A DNA stretch of 64,000 nt from Gracilaria domingensis (taxonomy: Eukaryota > Rhodophyta > Florideophyceae > Gracilariales > Gracilariaceae), in NCBI GenBank assembly GCA_022539475.1, contig VCMS01000204.1:111367-175366 (forward strand), written 5' to 3'. Positions 1-11,136 of the stretch are shown in pieces (position 1 is the stretch's first letter; each line of letters opens with the position of its first letter). The notes under the pieces were generated by a model. The model had not been told where the DNA came from. It made no database searches and worked only from the letters and a program-made list of their open reading frames with translations. A program made the translations under genes and the position numbers.

Positions 1-746
1 TTGGTTACAGAGTTACCGCGTTTCGGCTTGGAAGTTCGCGTCCGAGAGGGTAGGACATTTTCAACAACTTGAAACGCTTCGGCCACTGACATTGCGGGCT
101 TCATGAAACCTTTAAAGTCCTTCCTCAATGGTGCGTATACCAGTTCAAGGTCAGTTTCCAAACGTTGCTGCAGTGCTCGAGGCTTCACAGATGCGACAAT
201 GTGCTTTACTGCCAGCTTGGGGTGATCTTTCATGACCCAGATGAGGCTGTTCCTACGTAATGACGATACATAGGAAGTGAATAATGACTTCATTCTCGAG
301 CGCGAGGAGCTGTCGGACATGTCCATTGAAAGTTCACGCTTGATAATAGCATCAATGTCCGTTACAGTCATCGTGTCCTTTTCTTCTTCTGCTTCCGATT
401 CCGGATACGCCCGGAGTTTCTCATCTGTCTGGTCTGCGGAGTCCTTTACACCGTTGATGTATTCCAGATCAATGCAAGATTGAAGCCATTCAGAGTCCAC
501 ACAGAAAGAAATGCTGACTGGTCGGACAGGTTCAGTGGTGGTTGAGTTCACAACGGACAGCTGTAGCGCCCGTGCGGTTACTTTTTTGACATATTGGTCA
601 TATTGGCCCAAAAACACCCTAATTGACTTTGGGTTAGTGTGCTTGAGTTTTGGATGATCCACGGAAAATGTCATGGAAGTGGGTTGGGAAAGAATGAAAT
701 CGTCATCTTCCCCAGACGTATTGTGTGGCGTAGAGGTGGACGCCAT
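1..746 (-). CDS. Retrotransposon Gag-like protein, N-terminal part, truncated by window edge
   Basis: An uninterrupted frame of 248 codons runs from an ATG at 746 down to base 1 with no stop, so the protein continues outside the window. The start is followed by a short acidic low-complexity leader, then a segment DFILSQPTSMTFSVDHPKL and a helical region with KSIRVFLGQYDQYV. This layout resembles the Gag of Gypsy-type LTR elements of red algae and oomycetes, which begin with a similar 'solve for a set of sites, then a helical capsid-like block' order; I recognise the style, not a specific family. Residues around 100-120 are acidic (EAEEEKDT). No zinc knuckle is visible yet; it would lie beyond the edge. 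It is the best-preserved element frame in the window and may belong to a young copy. The region 749-1,420 would be its leader and LTR. Confidence 0.6.
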   Translation of the reverse strand, partial: MASTSTPHNTSGEDDDFILSQPTSMTFSVDHPKLKHTNPKSIRVFLGQYDQYVKKVTARALQLSVVNSTTTEPVRPVSISFCVDSEWLQSCIDLEYINGVKDSADQTDEKLRAYPESEAEEEKDTMTVTDIDAIIKRELSMDMSDSSSRSRMKSLFTSYVSSLRRNSLIWVMKDHPKLAVKHIVASVKPRALQQRLETDLELVYAPLRKDFKGFMKPAMSVAEAFQVVENVLPSRTRTSKPKRGNSVT

Positions 747-748
747 CT

Positions 749-1532
749 TGAATCGAACGAAGGTGCGATACAACCGCCTGTATCGGTAGTGATCACTGTG
801 CGCTAGACGGTTCTTGCGCAGGAAAAAGTTGAAAGAGTGTTGGAGTTCGATGCCCCCGAAAGTTTATTGAGGAGGGTGTGAGAGTGACTTTAGTACACTC
901 GAGTGATTCCCAATCGGGAAACAGAACTAAACTAGGCTAGGTAATGACACGCCACCCAGAACGGTATGCTAGTCTGGGTGGCATTGTGCCCCTCGAACTG
1001 CGTGGGTGTCGCTACGCAGAATCACCGCTGATTCATCAGCTGAAGTAGATATTCTATCTACTACACTCACCTAGTAATGGTCGTCGCGTGAATAATGCTA
1101 TTGTTACGAATTCAAGGAGATCAAATCGTCATTTAAGTCTTTGGTGGCTCCCGAGCGTCTCTCTGTTGTCGCAACAAAACCCATTGAGGTAGGAGAGGAA
1201 ATATTTATGGACTACGGAAATCCGTATGACTAGGCGAGATCTCTTTCACATAATTCGTAGTCTTCATAGTCTCTTCAAGTAATACTTGGCATTGTAAATG
1301 AATCTATGTGTCTTTTGTATCTTATATAAACAGCTCGTAGGAAGAGTGAAGTTCGGACTAGTTTCATTTTGGCCATAGGTTGGTCACGTGGAAACATGAC
1401 ATAAAACTAGTCCAAAATAAGAGGTGCTAAACCGATTCATGGTGGGTTCTCTTCCGTTTCTCTCTGAGAGCTTCAAGCAGCAACGCCTGCCCTAAACCAA
1501 GACATCTTCTACTTGCCAAGCTACACGAAGAC
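749..1532 (-). other. Probable leader/LTR of the Gag-bearing element; no gene
   Basis: No convincing coding frame lies here. Read on the minus strand it sits immediately upstream of the Gag start, carries an AATAAA signal (plus-strand TTTATT at 863-868), a 10-bp perfect hairpin (951-960 with 973-982) and a short palindrome around 1,046-1,064. These fit a 5' LTR and leader, but the partner LTR is outside the window, so the boundaries cannot be set. Confidence 0.35.
951..982. repeat. Perfect 10-bp stem-loop in the leader/LTR
   Basis: GCCACCCAGA at 951-960 pairs exactly with TCTGGGTGGC at 973-982 around a 12-nt loop. It lies in the transcript leader of the Gag element if that reading is right. 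The role is unknown; packaging or dimerisation signals of retroelements often look like this. Confidence 0.6.
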
Positions 1533-3443
1533 ATGGTTACAGGAAAAGGTAAAAGGCCTTCTTCTTCTTCTCCTAGAAGTGCATTGAACCGCCTAAAACC
1601 TTCTGGGGTAGAGCGCATATCGAAACGAATACAGAGAGGTTGACAATCTCGGCAAGGAAGCTTTGCGAAAAAGCCACAAAAGGGACACATCGTAGTCGGA
1701 CAGCACCTCGCGAAGGGCTACCACGAAACGAGACTTCGAGCCTCCGACAACCGAAAGAAGTGACAGCAAGCTCGACAATCGGGAAGTCATAGACCCCGGA
1801 CAACCAAAAAGTACTGTGGAGGTGGACATAGAAATTTCTGGGGCACCCAACGATCTTGTAGGAGAGATAAAACCGTCCTCTGCGAGGGCACAAGTCTCCG
1901 AAAGGAATTGTACCCAGAATAATATACAAAGTCAAAGTAGAAGCAAAACAACCCCTGTTGCCGAAGGTGGTAGTGCAAGCGATAGGGAGAGACCCGGGAG
2001 AAGGAGGAAACTGACGCTAACTGGACCGGTGCGCAATCGTTCACCACCCTGAGTCTGTCGTGCCCTTGGAGAACAACATAACGTACGGACCGCAAGCCCA
2101 GTAGCGACCGTTCCACAGAGATTTCCGCTCGTTCAAGGTATCCATGGAGAAGGGGAAGAAGATGTTATCGGCGAAGTTGAGATTGAGAGGGGAATAGAAA
2201 TAGACTCTGGAAGAAGAGGGAACGAAATGGAACAGAAGAGCAGTGCGGAACAGATCGAGCTGGTGCATACGCTGAAGATACAACTACAGGAAAATGAATC
2301 CGCGAAAATGATGGCTGGAATATCTATGAAGTATGCGAAGGAGCAGAAGAAAAACCTCGAACGAAAGCTTCAAGACAGGGACTTAATAAATGAGAGTCCT
2401 CGTGGTGTCATAAACGTGAGAATAGAGAAGGTCACTGGTGTGAAGGAGCCAGAGAAAAGTGGTCGAAAGAAGTTGACTATCTCTGTTGAGATGAAATTAA
2501 GGGAGTTGCTCGGGGCGTATACCAAAATATGACGCAGTACGCGAAGAGGGAGACATGTGAGCTCGTTTTCGAAGAGAAAATTACTGAAAGAAACTGGAGG
2601 AATCGATCTGAATATCTATCCACTGATGCTTCGGAAGGCATAATAACGGAACGTGATAGTGGAAAAGTTTCGTGCCTAAATCGCCTGTCCAGCTTTTAGA
2701 TGGTCTTGGAGTGTACACACCCTCATTTTCAGGAGGTACAAGTGAGCTACTGAAGCACCTTGTCCATTTAGAATTGAAGCAAGTGATGTGGGACGGTATA
2801 AGAAGTTGTTGCTGGGAAGAGGGGTGTATAACGGAGGTTTGCACGGGCCTGTGTCTGCAACAGAGAATGAGTCAGACAATGAGTGATGTGGTAGGAATGA
2901 GAAAGAGAAATGCGAGCGAGAAGCTATTCTTTTTGCTCGGGTACGATCTTTTCTGGGGAAGGTCGAAAAGTACGACGGAGGACACCGAGGACCTGAAGAA
3001 ACAAGTGGAAGAGGCGCAAACAAAACTGTGGAAGAAAGACTCAATGGTTCTGCGGACACTTCCTGGTAGCGTAAGGCAACGTTAAGTGTTTGATGTACTC
3101 TGAACATAGTGCATCTTCACAGGACCTCGGAGGTGATGAACAGGATGAGTTGTTTGTGAACTCTGTTGAATTACAAGTTCTACAGGAGTTCAGAGGTTAT
3201 GACGTCAAAGACGAAGACGGCACACAAGTGGATGGTACAATACGTCTGTTTGCACGTCTAGATGCATGGGTATGCTCGGTGGTAAAGCTCTTGGAAACAG
3301 GGTCGGGGCGAGGCGGTCAACGTCAGAGAGAATTTAGTAAGGCTTTTGGAGAGATATTACCTGCCTTCATGGAACAACTACTCTATATCGCCTACAACCA
3401 TGTCGAGGAAAGACACAGCGTCGAACTCACAAACTATGGCTGA
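1533..3443 (+). pseudogene. Unrecognised frameshifted gene with basic N-terminus and coiled coil
   Basis: Successive plus-strand frames abut each other and read as one broken protein. It starts at an ATG at 1,533 with a Lys/Ser/Pro-rich basic leader, passes through a frameshift near 1,640, and continues in frames covering 1,796-2,052, 2,104-2,532, 2,530-2,700 and 2,940-3,070. It ends in a frame at 3,090-3,443 that closes with a well-formed helical segment (FSKAFGEILPAFMEQLLYIA). The 2,227-2,400 part is rich in Glu, Lys, Gln and Leu and looks like a coiled coil. I do not recognise the family. It converges on the transposase pseudogene at 3,725-6,668, so it could be the accessory gene of the same DNA transposon. 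At least four frame breaks make it non-functional as it stands. Confidence 0.4.
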
Positions 3444-3724
3444 GAACATTATGAATGGAGTGGTGTTGGGCGCAATGGTGTGCTGGAAGCCACAGTTGGA
3501 ATAAGAATGCCTTCCAGTGAAAAGTTTGTTCTGGTGTTGAAGGATGCGATTTTTTAATGACAATATGAGCGGTCGCCTTGGTCCTTTTCTTGACTGCTTC
3601 ATCGCCGAATGTGAGGAACAAGACATGAAGTTTCATAAGATTACATGCAAAATGAACACCAGTACTGAACTTGTGGAGCAGGATGGATGTGAGTGACAGG
3701 GTATGTCGTATAGTGATGTACTTG

Positions 3725-6668
3725 TTACGAAGCATTATGTTCTATAAAGCTACTTCTTTGTTGGTTCACGGTAGAAACAATTAACCTAGACACGGTGACC
3801 ATACCAGTGCGATGGATCTCGAAAGGGTCTGGCTGGATAATTAGAAAGAACGGCATGAAAGGTACCCAGAACAGCTGGTAGCGTTGTCCATCCATATCAT
3901 GGAGCAGTGTTTTGCACGCTTCTCGATCTGGAGACAGTAGCAATTGCCGGTGAGGTATGGTCCAATTCGTCATCAGTAGCCGATCGGAAGAGCACGCACA
4001 GAAGTACTCTGACTATGTTTGTAACGGGTGAAACCACCTCAAAGTATCGCATGAAAGCAAATTCCCTGGGTATGTGAGGGTGCGACTTTGAAGATATTCT
4101 AACAAGTACTACCGTCTGAGCAAACCATACTGACTCAGTACCTGATGCGTTTTCATCGTTCCCTTTTACCATAATGCGTGAGAACTTTGGAGTTCGCAAG
4201 GGCCCAAATGCTGGGCACGCAAAAACCCCCTGCTCTATTATGAACTTCTGCTCTGTCAAGGTGATGTTGTTTGTCACTTCTTCGTAGCCATGGAGAGTTT
4301 GAGGTACGGCTCCAATTATACAAGCAGACTTCACAAAGGAGAGAGTTGTATCTTTCATGACGTATTCTCTATTTTTTCTGAGAGCACTTCTTTCGTAAGA
4401 TTCACGAACGGTGTGATTCCTGTCTATCTGATTTGAGATAGTGCGGCTACTGTTTCTGAGCTGAACCGTTTTACAATGACGTTCGATAGAACGAAGTCGA
4501 ACGTGTCTGACGCTGATGATAATATAGATTCGCATTCAATGATATCATCGAGCTCGATATTGATCCCATCTCGGGACATTCTAGGAAATGTCTTTGGTGG
4601 CATGATTCGAGATGAAATGTTCTGGCGTGCGTGGAATACTTCTCTCCACTGCTTCTGTCGCTCTCGATGTTTAATGGATTTAATTGTCTCTGCGACCACT
4701 GAGTTGGTTCGACGAGATCTGAATACTTGGTGAACACGGTTGTAATGGGTACTTTCTCAGCTTCCCCGCCACATATGTCAAAAAAGGCCCCAATAAAAAG
4801 GAAGACCATATCTAACGCTTTGTAGTCCTTCGCTTCAAGCATACCTCTTAGACCAGCTTTTGTGACTATACCGTTTAGAGACTTTCCCTTCTCTTTTGTT
4901 GAAAAGTCGATAGTAAGCCCCGGTGCAGGGGCGTCCCTCCGGATAGGTGCAAGTATACAGATGGAATGGTTGAGGACAAGGGTTCGAATGGTCTTAAAAG
5001 TTCGAGGGGAACCTGATACAGCAGTGGTAAACAGCGACTCTGACTGTAGTCCCTCCCTGGCCGCTGTTTTTGAAAGCTTGGAAACGCCGAGGTTAAGGTT
5101 GTGAAGGTTTACGAAACAGAACAGACTGTACGGTGTAAGGCTTGGTATCCAATTCAGAGTGGGATACACTTCTAGAAAGGAATTAACATGCGAAAGCGAC
5201 TGTGACTGCAATAGAGCTTGTCCCTGGAGCTTTCTTTCTCTCGATTACCGAGTACGGCCGTTCTGGGCATCCTATTCGGACTTGGTAAGAAGAGATGAAT
5301 ATGCTGCTCGAACATCCTTGGTGTGGCTCAAGCTGCGGTCTGCTGCTCCACTGGGGATTGGATTTTGTAGTTTTTCTCTTGGTATCAAGCAAAGATGGCA
5401 TAGAAGTTTAGTGAGGGTGCCATGTGAGACAGAGAGTATATCCTTGGCCTCTAGGATATCGGCGCAATAACTTGCAAGAATAGGATTGCATACACGTCTT
5501 GTTTCATCTGCCGATGTGAACGGTATTCCGCACTTCCAGAGCTGGGGTAGAGGCTTCAAAATAAGCCGCAGAGACTGGGCTAGAACTTGCATTCTTGCTT
5601 CTCGAAAGGAAGCCGAAGGCACAGAAGGCATTCCATCAAACGAAGATTCGCTTCGTACCTCCTTTAGTTCTGTTGCCATGTAGGCAACAATAGTCAACTC
5701 CTCGGAGATACTCTTCTGGCGGAGTGTATCTGAGAGTTTGAGCAGGCTTAAGTGAAGAGGATAGGAGGAAACGGGAGATTGCTTCAAAGAGGTAGAAGAT
5801 TTATCAGTGTAAGGTTGTAGTAGACCAGCAAATGACTCAATTCCGCTTTCTCCGATTCTATATCACACATGCTCAACATCGGAGGAGTCCATGACATGAG
5901 AGATAAGATAGCGGTATACGCCTCTTGCCAGGCGGGCGGTCATGGGGTGTGAAAGAGTACCATGCGGGAAGCACCCGACCTGTGGTGGCTGGAAGAAAGT
6001 GTTCTCAGAGTTGGCAAGTCTGAGTTGTAGCAACAAGACGTTCAATGGGTCCTTGGAGTAGAGTTTGGCTCGGAACGTAACCGTCTGCGGTGGTAACGAA
6101 GCGCTCCTCAAACCAGTCTGCAGTGACGTATTTTTGAGATATGGAGTGCTTCAGCTCCGTGCAAGGCTTGGAGGAAGTAATTGTTTCATTGAACCTCTCT
6201 TGGGAGAAAAGAGGATTACGAAGAAGGGATATGAGCTCGTCCGCAGCCCTATGGCCTAGGTTCGACAGAACAGAGGCAAGACAGACCATGAGTTGGTCCG
6301 TGTGTAGCTCTTGCAACGAGCTTTCGGTTAGAGGCAGAGAGGGGGAAGATGCAAAAGTATTTGTGATAGTGAGCCAGGAGGCTGGGAATCAGTGGGAAGA
6401 ACGGGTATGTTGGGACTGGTTTCGTGCTTCGATAGCTGTGGAAGGGTTGAAAAGAGGCGCATCGTCGGTACGAGAGTCTGAAGGGGACGTTGATGATGGA
6501 GGCAGGGGGATATGGGTGGCTTTCTGACGCTTGGAGCTTCGTACTTCTGGTTCGGGTGAGGGAGCTTGCCGTCTCTGTGAAAGTCGTCGTTGGGGGCAGT
6601 TGGCGATGTGCTGGCGCAGAGACAGAATGCTCCTTGCCCTGTAAGGGCATCCTGGGGTGCTGCATCAT
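3725..6668 (-). pseudogene. Plavaka/CACTA-like transposase, copy 1 (decayed)
   Basis: The minus-strand frames align with the better copy at 24,327. The N-terminus (about 6,590-6,665) carries a zinc-finger-like C-x4-C-x12-H-x3-C with the shared core LSLRQH. It is followed by a Ser/Pro linker, then the conserved block NLGHRAADELISLLR (about 6,230). The central block at 5,272-5,787 has YPLHLSLLKLSD, the EAR-MQVL helix and NPILASYCADILEAKDIL, with the downstream CHLC pair. The C-terminal half (5,211-4,471, then 4,535-3,725) holds TIDFSTKEKGKSLNG and a long hydrophobic tail. This order (zinc finger, RNase H-fold core ending in a Cys pair) matches Plavaka-type transposases of the CACTA/EnSpm group. 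At least four frameshifts, and stops directly upstream of the zinc finger, show it is dead. Assignment to Plavaka rather than another CACTA branch is inference. Confidence 0.65.
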
Positions 6669-7562
6669 TAAGTCATGACCTGGTTTGCTTGGAAGAAAAG
6701 AGAAGAAGGAAGGGAGCCGCTCGTCAAGGAGAAAGGAGGAGTTTGTTGCCGAGTTGGTGAAAGAGAAAGTGAAGGGTGAGAATCGGAGAGGCAGTTGGCA
6801 GGAATTAATGCGTGTGCCAGTGCGGGGTTCATGGAGCATGCCGTGGAAAGGTAACCACGATGCTGTGCGTTCAAATTCAAAAACATGGCTGTGAGAAAGG
6901 TTTAAAATTTTCATTCAAGAGGTGTACAGATACTAAAGAAAGACGGGAGATCGACGGCGACTGTCTGTTTGAGCGATTCCCCTGCATCACTGTCTCGTCG
7001 TCCTTCTGGTGCTTCTCCGCCTGAGGGTTCGTTTTCTGATCGTGAGCAAGGGTTGTTCATGCGGTGTGTTTTTGTGAATGCGGGGAGGGGTCGAATTGAG
7101 GCTCCGTGAGATGTACATAGTAAGTGCTGCGACCTGTTCGAGCGTCGTATTGACTTGATTCTTGATGACTAACGTTGGTTTTGTCTCTCTGGTCGTGCAG
7201 AGAGTGTAGGTGTTGGGTTTGTTAGGGTTTGAGGTACTTTGAGAGAGAGAGTGAAGAACTTTTGTTGCTTTGTATAACGAGGGGGTCACCAACTGCAGCG
7301 ATTTCTGCTTTCTTTTGTACAGGTTTGGCAGATTTGTCTCCGGAGAATAGTGTTGTCTCACCAGATGTTCCTCAATCTAGGTAGCAACTAACAACTGGAG
7401 TTTCTGGTTTTCCTTTCGCTATGCATTCAGCAGACTCGGGCTGTGAGGATAGTACGTGTCCTGCCACACTTTTTCTCGGTCAACGAGGTAGTCATTCTAC
7501 TTGGCAGTATGACCACTTTGTTTAGTGCGAAAATGTGCCGCATGATGCCTCTGCTATTCTTC
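6669..7562. other. No gene seen; sequence 5' of transposase copy 1
   Basis: Short frames exist on both strands but none has domain content or codon-like composition. It may be the 5' untranslated or subterminal part of the transposon holding transposase copy 1. Confidence 0.5.
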
Positions 7563-8330
7563 CGCTTCATTTTCCTGTTGGCGGCGAGCTGCGTACTAAC
7601 TAAGTTTTTTTCCTTTGCTTTGGTTTTGGTTCATAACGATCTGGAGTGGTGCGTGGGAAGAGGGTGTGTGAAGCTGATGTTTTGTTAGGCGCTGCGTGAG
7701 GCTTGGGAATGCTGACTGGTGTTTATGTTGTTTTCACTATTGCGTGGAGAATCTAGATGGTTGCCTGGTGCGGTTGTATGGGTAAGTGTTATATTCTTTG
7801 GCTTCGTTTTCCTGTTGGCGGCGAGATGCGTCCTAACTAAGTTTTTTCCCTTTGCTTTGGTTTCGGTTCATAAAGAGCTGGAGTGGTGCGTGGGAAGAGG
7901 GTGTGTGATGCTGATGTTTTGTTGCGCGCTGCGTGAGGCTTGGGAATGCTGAGTGGTGTTTACGTTGTTCTCAGAAGTCTAGATGGTAGCCTGGTGCGAA
8001 TGTATGGGTAAGTGTAATATTCTTTCGCGTCCTTTTCCTGTTGGCGTCCTGATGCGTACTAACTAATTCTTTTTCCCTTTGCTTTGGTTTCGGTACATAA
8101 GGATCTAGAGTGGTGCGTAGGAAGACGGTGCGTGAAGCTGATGTTTTTCTGGGCGCTGCGTGAGGCTTGGGAATGCTGACTGGTGTTTATGTTGTTGTCA
8201 CTATTGCGTACAGAAGTCTAGATGGTGGCTTGGCGTGGTTGTACGGGTAAATGCTAACTGTTTTTGAGGCTTCGGCTGATGAAAAGTATCTGACGAAGTT
8301 TTTTCTCTCTGTTCTGTTTTGGTTCTGTGT
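7563..8330. repeat. Tandem repeat, ~227-237-bp period, about 3.3 copies
   Basis: The phrase TTTTCCTGTTGGCG starts units near 7,567, 7,805 and 8,034, and GCTTGGGAATGCTGA recurs at 7,701, 7,938 and 8,165, giving steps of 237 and 227 bp. A degenerate part-unit continues to about 8,330. Each unit also repeats the stretch around GAGTGGTGCGT. Two overlapping short plus-strand frames inside the first two units (7,443-7,688 and 7,719-7,952) are a by-product of the repeat. No function is evident. Confidence 0.85.
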
Positions 8331-8613
8331 TGATGTTTGATGTGAAGGGTGTTGCCTTGGTTTGCATGGTGGCGGTTGCGATTTATGCGGGTCGCGACAA
8401 GTTAGGCTATCCGGCGTACTGTTTCAGAGAACTCTGGAAGGCACGGCGTATCGCCCCTCCTACGAGTAGCGACAAGCCGTGCAGTCCAGAGTACTTTGTA
8501 TAAGCGTATACCGTTGCACGCATCGTGCGGGTGCTGGGAAGGGTATGAGATGCTACGATTGCAATGTGCGAGCGTAGATTAGATTGGAATAGGATATAGA
8601 ATAGGCCCATATG

Positions 8614-9057
8614 AACTAATACTAAAGAGCACGATTGACAGCAGAAGAGGCCGTAAACTAGCGACACTGGAAAAACGCACTAGTCATAACTACGGGCTAT
8701 GCTAGAAGAAATTAGGGGCTAAACTAGCAAGAAAGGAAAACGAGGCAGTTAAAACTGCATGTCTAAACTAGCGGAGAGGTAATAGGGGCTAGGATAGCAT
8801 CCATACGTAAACTAGCAAAGATGTAATACATAGTAGTTCACCATGCACGCGCCAACTAACACAGATATAAAAGAGCGTAGTTTATCATGCAGGGGCCAAC
8901 TAGCACAGTTGTAATAGCTGCAAGTAAAATTTTCACAAAAACTCTAGAGGAACAGGAGCAGCATCTAGCTGTTTTGTAACAGGAGAAACAGAGAATTTTT
9001 GAAAAATTGACTAGCGGACCAGGTGCAAAGTCTAGCGGAAAAGGCGCATGAACTAGC
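8614..9057. repeat. 22-bp-phased array of CTAG-centred motifs (44-bp degenerate units)
   Basis: ACTAGC or a one- or two-base variant starts at 8,657, 8,679, 8,701, 8,723, 8,767, 8,788, 8,811, 8,855, 8,899, 8,943, 8,964, 9,010, 9,031 and 9,052. All fall within one base of a 22-bp grid. ACTAAT at 8,614 also fits. The sequence between them is a degenerate 44-bp repeat with AACTAGC near its start and a weaker site in mid-unit. Such phasing puts every site on the same DNA face. Subterminal transposase-binding arrays of CACTA elements look like this, but no terminal inverted repeat could be tied to it. Confidence 0.85.
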
Positions 9058-9727
9058 GTTCCAGGAACACTGACGTAGTCAAGAAGTAACAGAAGAGTGA
9101 CGATGAGGTCGCCTCAGGAGTACAAGGTTTAGCTAAGTATGAAATTGTTGGCTCCAGTCGGCTTGTGAGGCGAGCAGATTGGAGGAGTGGCAGAATAGAT
9201 GGTGGAGGGATGCTCACGGAGTAAAGATGTTGCGGCAGCAGAAGCGTAGTGAGGCCAATGAAATAAAAAGATCCCAGCGTTGGAGGTGCTACGGCAAAAG
9301 GGCAGCAAGGCTGGTATAGTAAAGTAGTAGCTAAAATTAAAAAGGAGGCGCACAGACGAAAGCCGTGTGGCAAGGACCCACAACGTTTCGCCTGAGATTT
9401 CGCATAAGATGCACAAATGGCTGTGTGAATACAGATACGAACAGAGTGGTGCCTGTGACGCAGCATATGTTTCGAAGGCGCGATGGTGGTCATGCGTTTT
9501 ACGGCGTCGCTCTGATGAGTAAATGTGGCATTGAGTACGATACTATGATTGAGATGGGGCAGGGGTAGTTTGGAAATGGTGATTGGAACAGCGGCGATTA
9601 TGGTTTCAAGAAGCGGAAGAAGCCGTAAGTTTGGTTGCTCGCATCGCAGATTTGATCTGAGACATGAGCGCACGAAGCAAAATCTTGCTTTCTCTTATGA
9701 AGAAATGTGTTTCGAAATTGACAACCG
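9058..9727. other. No supported gene between the CTAG array and the Copia LTR
   Basis: A 206-codon minus-strand frame (9,053-9,673) spans it but has no recognisable domain and begins inside the phased array. I see nothing else definite. Confidence 0.5.
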
Positions 9728-9824
9728 TGTCAATCAGCATTACAGTAGCAGAAGCAGTAAAACGTAAGCGAGATATGCGAGGTCACGACAGTAAAGTGGA
9801 GGCATGAAGTCTGTCTTCTTTACA
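9728..9824 (+). repeat. 5' LTR of the Copia element
   Basis: Begins TGTCAATCAGCATTACAG and ends TTTACA. It is 97 bp long and differs from the 3' LTR at about ten positions, so the insertion is not recent. A plausible primer-binding site would start at 9,825 but I cannot match it to a tRNA. Confidence 0.8.
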
Positions 9825-9826
9825 GG

Positions 9827-11136
9827 TTGTGGTCCACACGCGCCACTAGCACAACTCAACTCCCCCATACCCGCACAGCCTGCAACAATCCAACCACGAC
9901 GGAAACGTACAACCGTCTCACCCGACGCCTCTGTCTGGAACCTCGACAAGAAACCGACGAACTAACCAAAGAGCTATACGCAAATGCAATCATAACACCC
10001 GACGACCACCACACCCCAATCGACAGGACACAACACCACACAATGCAGAAACAAACCGATAAAAAATCGCAGAACCACCTCCTACGTCTTAGCCCGAATA
10101 AGTACTTCTACTGGGAGTTCTCCATACGAAACCAAGTTCGAAAAATCTGAGCCTCTATTCCCCTTATATCCAATCCAACAGCCCCAGTAGATCCCGTAGG
10201 ACTCAGCGACTTCGAAGACAAACAGAGCACACTTCTCAACGCCATTTTCTGCAGTGTCCCAGCCACGATCCTCGGTCAAATATTCCAGCCCGGCGATGAC
10301 CCTACACCATTCGAACTCTACTAAAAATTCATCAACTAAATCAACCGCAACACCGAACAAGACCACGACTTCTTGAAAACTGAAGCTGAAAGCATCCTGT
10401 TCGATGAAGAAACTAAGCTCTATGATTACGTCAAGTCACACCGAGAAGTCAGAGAACGGATGCTTGCCACCGGCTTACCGAAGATCAAGGAAGAAAAAAA
10501 ACGGTAACATTCCTCATCGACGGCCCCAAATCCAATCCGGTACTCACAAATATTGCATTCCACTTCCTGATCAAAAAGCGTACCTCCATCCAGGAGTTGT
10601 ATAGTCGCTTCAAAGGGCTCTATAATTACAGCAAACGCATTCAGTGTCTCACATCCCAACGCTTTCCATCCTTCATCGGGGACTACGGACGCCCCGGTTC
10701 TTCTCGAGGATATTACTGTCAACTCTTTAGAGACAAACCATGCCAGCATCACCATCAAGAGAGAATTCGCCCGCAACATACGAATGCAGACGGCAGAAAC
10801 CCGGCCCACCCCAAGAACCGTCCCCCGAGCGCCAACTATGCTCAATTGAACTACCCGGCACTACCCCCCGCTCACCCTCCAGGCTTCAACCAGGTCCCTC
10901 CACGGCCGCCACCGGTAGATTTAACCTCGGAACCTGATACCGAAGCCATCGGTAAGTTCCTTCTGGACAGCGGCGCCAACCCGTCTCACATCACACATCC
11001 AACCTCAACCATTAAACCGCTAACACACATCACCTATAACCACACGGCGACCAAGCAGCCGAGCAGGTGCACGCCCCATGGCACCCTGCACATCCGGCCT
11101 CACAGGACTAACCAGTCCTACGCACCTACGCAGTAG
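9827..11136 (+). pseudogene. Copia Gag and aspartic protease region
   Basis: The Gag part reads from about 9,827 in one frame to about 10,490, with a TGA at about 10,150 and further stops. It then shifts by one base in a run of eight A residues near 10,490 and stays open in the new frame to 11,136. Gag landmarks are the aromatic segment NKYFYWEFSIRNQV and the helical part TPFELYKKF-like region around 10,310. The protease active-site motif DSGA is at 10,966-10,977 within FLLDSGANPSHI. A Cys/His-rich stretch (YYCQLFRDKPCQHHH, near 10,720) may be a degenerate zinc knuckle. The proline-rich linker between the knuckle region and the protease is typical of the family. The frame breaks make it non-functional. 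Confidence 0.7.

Noticed and set aside
6249-6914. 221-codon minus-strand frame
   Set aside because: The zinc finger and later blocks of transposase copy 1 are in a different frame; this one is a Pro/Ser/His-rich shadow over the linker.
9053-9673. 206-codon minus-strand frame
   Set aside because: No domain, Ser/Leu/Pro-rich composition typical of non-coding DNA, and it starts inside the 22-bp repeat array.
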